Below the pieces are notes generated by a model. That model saw only the letters and a list, made by a program, of their open reading frames with translations, was not told the origin of the DNA and did not search any database. The position numbers and the translations under genes are program-made. A stretch of 64,000 nt of DNA from Leisingera thetidis (GTDB lineage: Bacteria; Pseudomonadota; Alphaproteobacteria; Rhodobacterales; Rhodobacteraceae): the NCBI RefSeq assembly GCF_025857195.1, contig NZ_CP109789.1, positions 62,001-126,000 of the forward strand, given 5' to 3'. Shown here piece after piece: positions 63,040-64,000 of this stretch. Within the stretch, counting starts at the first letter, position 1, and each line of letters opens with the position of its first letter.

Positions 63040-64000
63040 TCATGAGCTGTCATTCCAGAACGGTCCGGTGGGTGGTGCCTGACCATGATACCAGACGGCG
63101 AGTGTGACCATCGGCCGGCCGCAGCAGGGGCAAGGACGCGAAACAGGTTCGGGGCTTGTTGCGGGTCGAACGCGGTCGGCTGCCTCCGGTGTACCGGCAG
63201 CCAGCAGCGCCCGGCAGGTTGTGAGACGGGCAGCGCGCTGTCCGTTTGCGAGAAAGCCGTAATGACGGATGCGATGAACGCCGTCCGGCAGGGTATGCAG
63301 GAGGAAACGCCGGATGAACTCACCGGCGTCGAGGGTCATCCTTCTGGGTCTGCGGCCACGACGATAGTCGCGCCAGCGGAAGGTCACCCTGTCGTCCTCC
63401 ATGCTGATCAGGCGGGAGTTGGCGATGGCAACGCGATGCGTATAGCGGCTGAGATAGGCCAGCACCTGCCCTGGTCCGCCAAAGGGTGGTTTGGCATAAA
63501 CGACCCAGTCGCGGCGGCTTACCGAAGTCAGCATCCGGGCAAAGGCTGGCGGGTCGGCCAATTCTTCAATCTCGCCGAAGAACTGCAACTGCCCGACCTC
63601 GAAGGCGGCGCGCAATGCTTCCAGAAACAGCCGTCTGAACAGGCGCGACAACACCCGGACCGGCAGAAAGAAATTGGGACGGCAGGCAACCCAGCGGCTG
63701 CCGTCCGGCGATGGGCCCCCGCCCGGTACGATGCAATGGAGATGGGGATGGTAGTTGAGGGTCTGGCCCCAGCTGTGCAGTACCGCGATGAGACCGATCC
63801 CGGCGCCGAGATGTCTGGGGTCGGCAGCGATGATGCGCAGGGTCTCGGCCGCCGCCCGGAACAGAATACCGTAGACACGCTTTTTGTTCTGGAAGGCAAT
63901 GGCTGCAATCTCTTCGGGCAGCGTGAAGACCACATGGAAATAGGGCACCGGCAACAAATCACCTGCCCGGGCCTCCAGCCAGTCACGCGCCGCCGCCCCC
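63040..64000 (-). CDS. IS91-family transposase, 5' end beyond the window
   Basis: At least 320 residues of a rolling-circle (HUH) transposase. The frame runs open to the window edge, so the start is missing. The metal site is HPHLHCIVPGGG, the nucleophilic tyrosine region is AYLSRYTHRVAIANSRL, and a C-terminal zinc pair CPCCGRPM is seen. DRVTFRWRDYRRGRRPRRMTL and GEFIRRFLLHTLPDGVHRIRHYGFLAN are typical. The N-terminal zinc ribbon would lie outside. Elements of this group can mobilise adjacent DNA by one-ended transposition. Confidence 0.85.
   Translation of the reverse strand, partial: GAAARDWLEARAGDLLPVPYFHVVFTLPEEIAAIAFQNKKRVYGILFRAAAETLRIIAADPRHLGAGIGLIAVLHSWGQTLNYHPHLHCIVPGGGPSPDGSRWVACRPNFFLPVRVLSRLFRRLFLEALRAAFEVGQLQFFGEIEELADPPAFARMLTSVSRRDWVVYAKPPFGGPGQVLAYLSRYTHRVAIANSRLISMEDDRVTFRWRDYRRGRRPRRMTLDAGEFIRRFLLHTLPDGVHRIRHYGFLANGQRAARLTTCRALLAAGTPEAADRVRPATSPEPVSRPCPCCGRPMVTLAVWYHGQAPPTGPFWNDSS

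Noticed and set aside
1..64000. CRISPR arrays, rRNA or tRNA genes
   Set aside because: No regularly spaced repeat array, rRNA segment or cloverleaf was noticed. The only regular short repeats are the 12-bp iterons at 43888 and the ATCGTTTCA set near 49.8 kb, neither with spacer-repeat structure.

Overview
The window is a GC-rich alphaproteobacterial segment, most likely from a member of the Rhodobacterales (Roseobacter group). That placement rests on gene content: several TRAP transporters, an AcuI-type reductase, a DmdB-like ligase and insertion sequences of kinds common in that group. I saw no replication or partition genes, rRNA, tRNA or CRISPR array. The mix of catabolic cassettes and insertion-sequence wreckage fits a plasmid, chromid or genomic island, but this is inference.

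Layout. (1) 0-5.6 kb: a frameshifted aldehyde dehydrogenase followed by a polyamine-type ABC transporter (ATPase, two permeases, binding protein). (2) 5.9-10.05 kb: a decayed tyrosine integrase split by an IS256-family element, which is itself split by an IS110-family element; all three layers can be reconstructed from target repeats and reading frames. (3) 10.2-13.1 kb: an Lrp-type regulator divergent from an MdeB/AceE-like keto-acid dehydrogenase E1. (4) 13.2-23.6 kb: a divergent catabolic cluster with ferredoxin reductase and 2-hydroxyacid dehydrogenase on the minus strand, and creatininase-family hydrolase, NMT1/ThiY-type ABC importer, cytosine-deaminase-like amidohydrolase, FAD-linked oxidase, flavodoxin-fold reductase, RutR-like TetR regulator, RidA and ferredoxin on the plus strand. 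(5) 23.7-24.8 kb: transposase remnants. (6) 25.1-30.7 kb, minus: RpiR regulator, TRAP transporter, amine/amino-acid oxidase and RidA. (7) 30.9-31.4 kb: IS6 remnant. (8) 32.0-43.5 kb: a TetR-led minus-strand acyl-CoA operon (two crotonases, two CoA ligases, MFS carrier, AcuI-like reductase, OsmC) divergent from a second TRAP transporter. (9) 43.6-53.3 kb: an insertion-sequence graveyard (IS481, IS66, IS6, IS3, IS5, IS110, IS6) that has destroyed a scpB copy and a winged-helix gene. (10) 53.4-60.0 kb: M20 amidohydrolase, fused TRAP permease, TAXI binding protein and MBL hydrolase, divergent from a MarR regulator. (11) 60.2-64.0 kb: IS21 element and the start-truncated (by the window edge) IS91-type transposase.

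The cargo is a set of substrate-uptake-plus-degradation modules. Most pair one importer with one or two hydrolases or oxidases, and most but not all have a nearby regulator. At least a dozen genes carry single-base length changes, many in short G, C or T runs. Some of these may be consensus errors. Others, such as the IS3 insertion and 7-bp duplication in scpB, are real decay. Functional calls come from recognising motifs by eye; no database search was possible.
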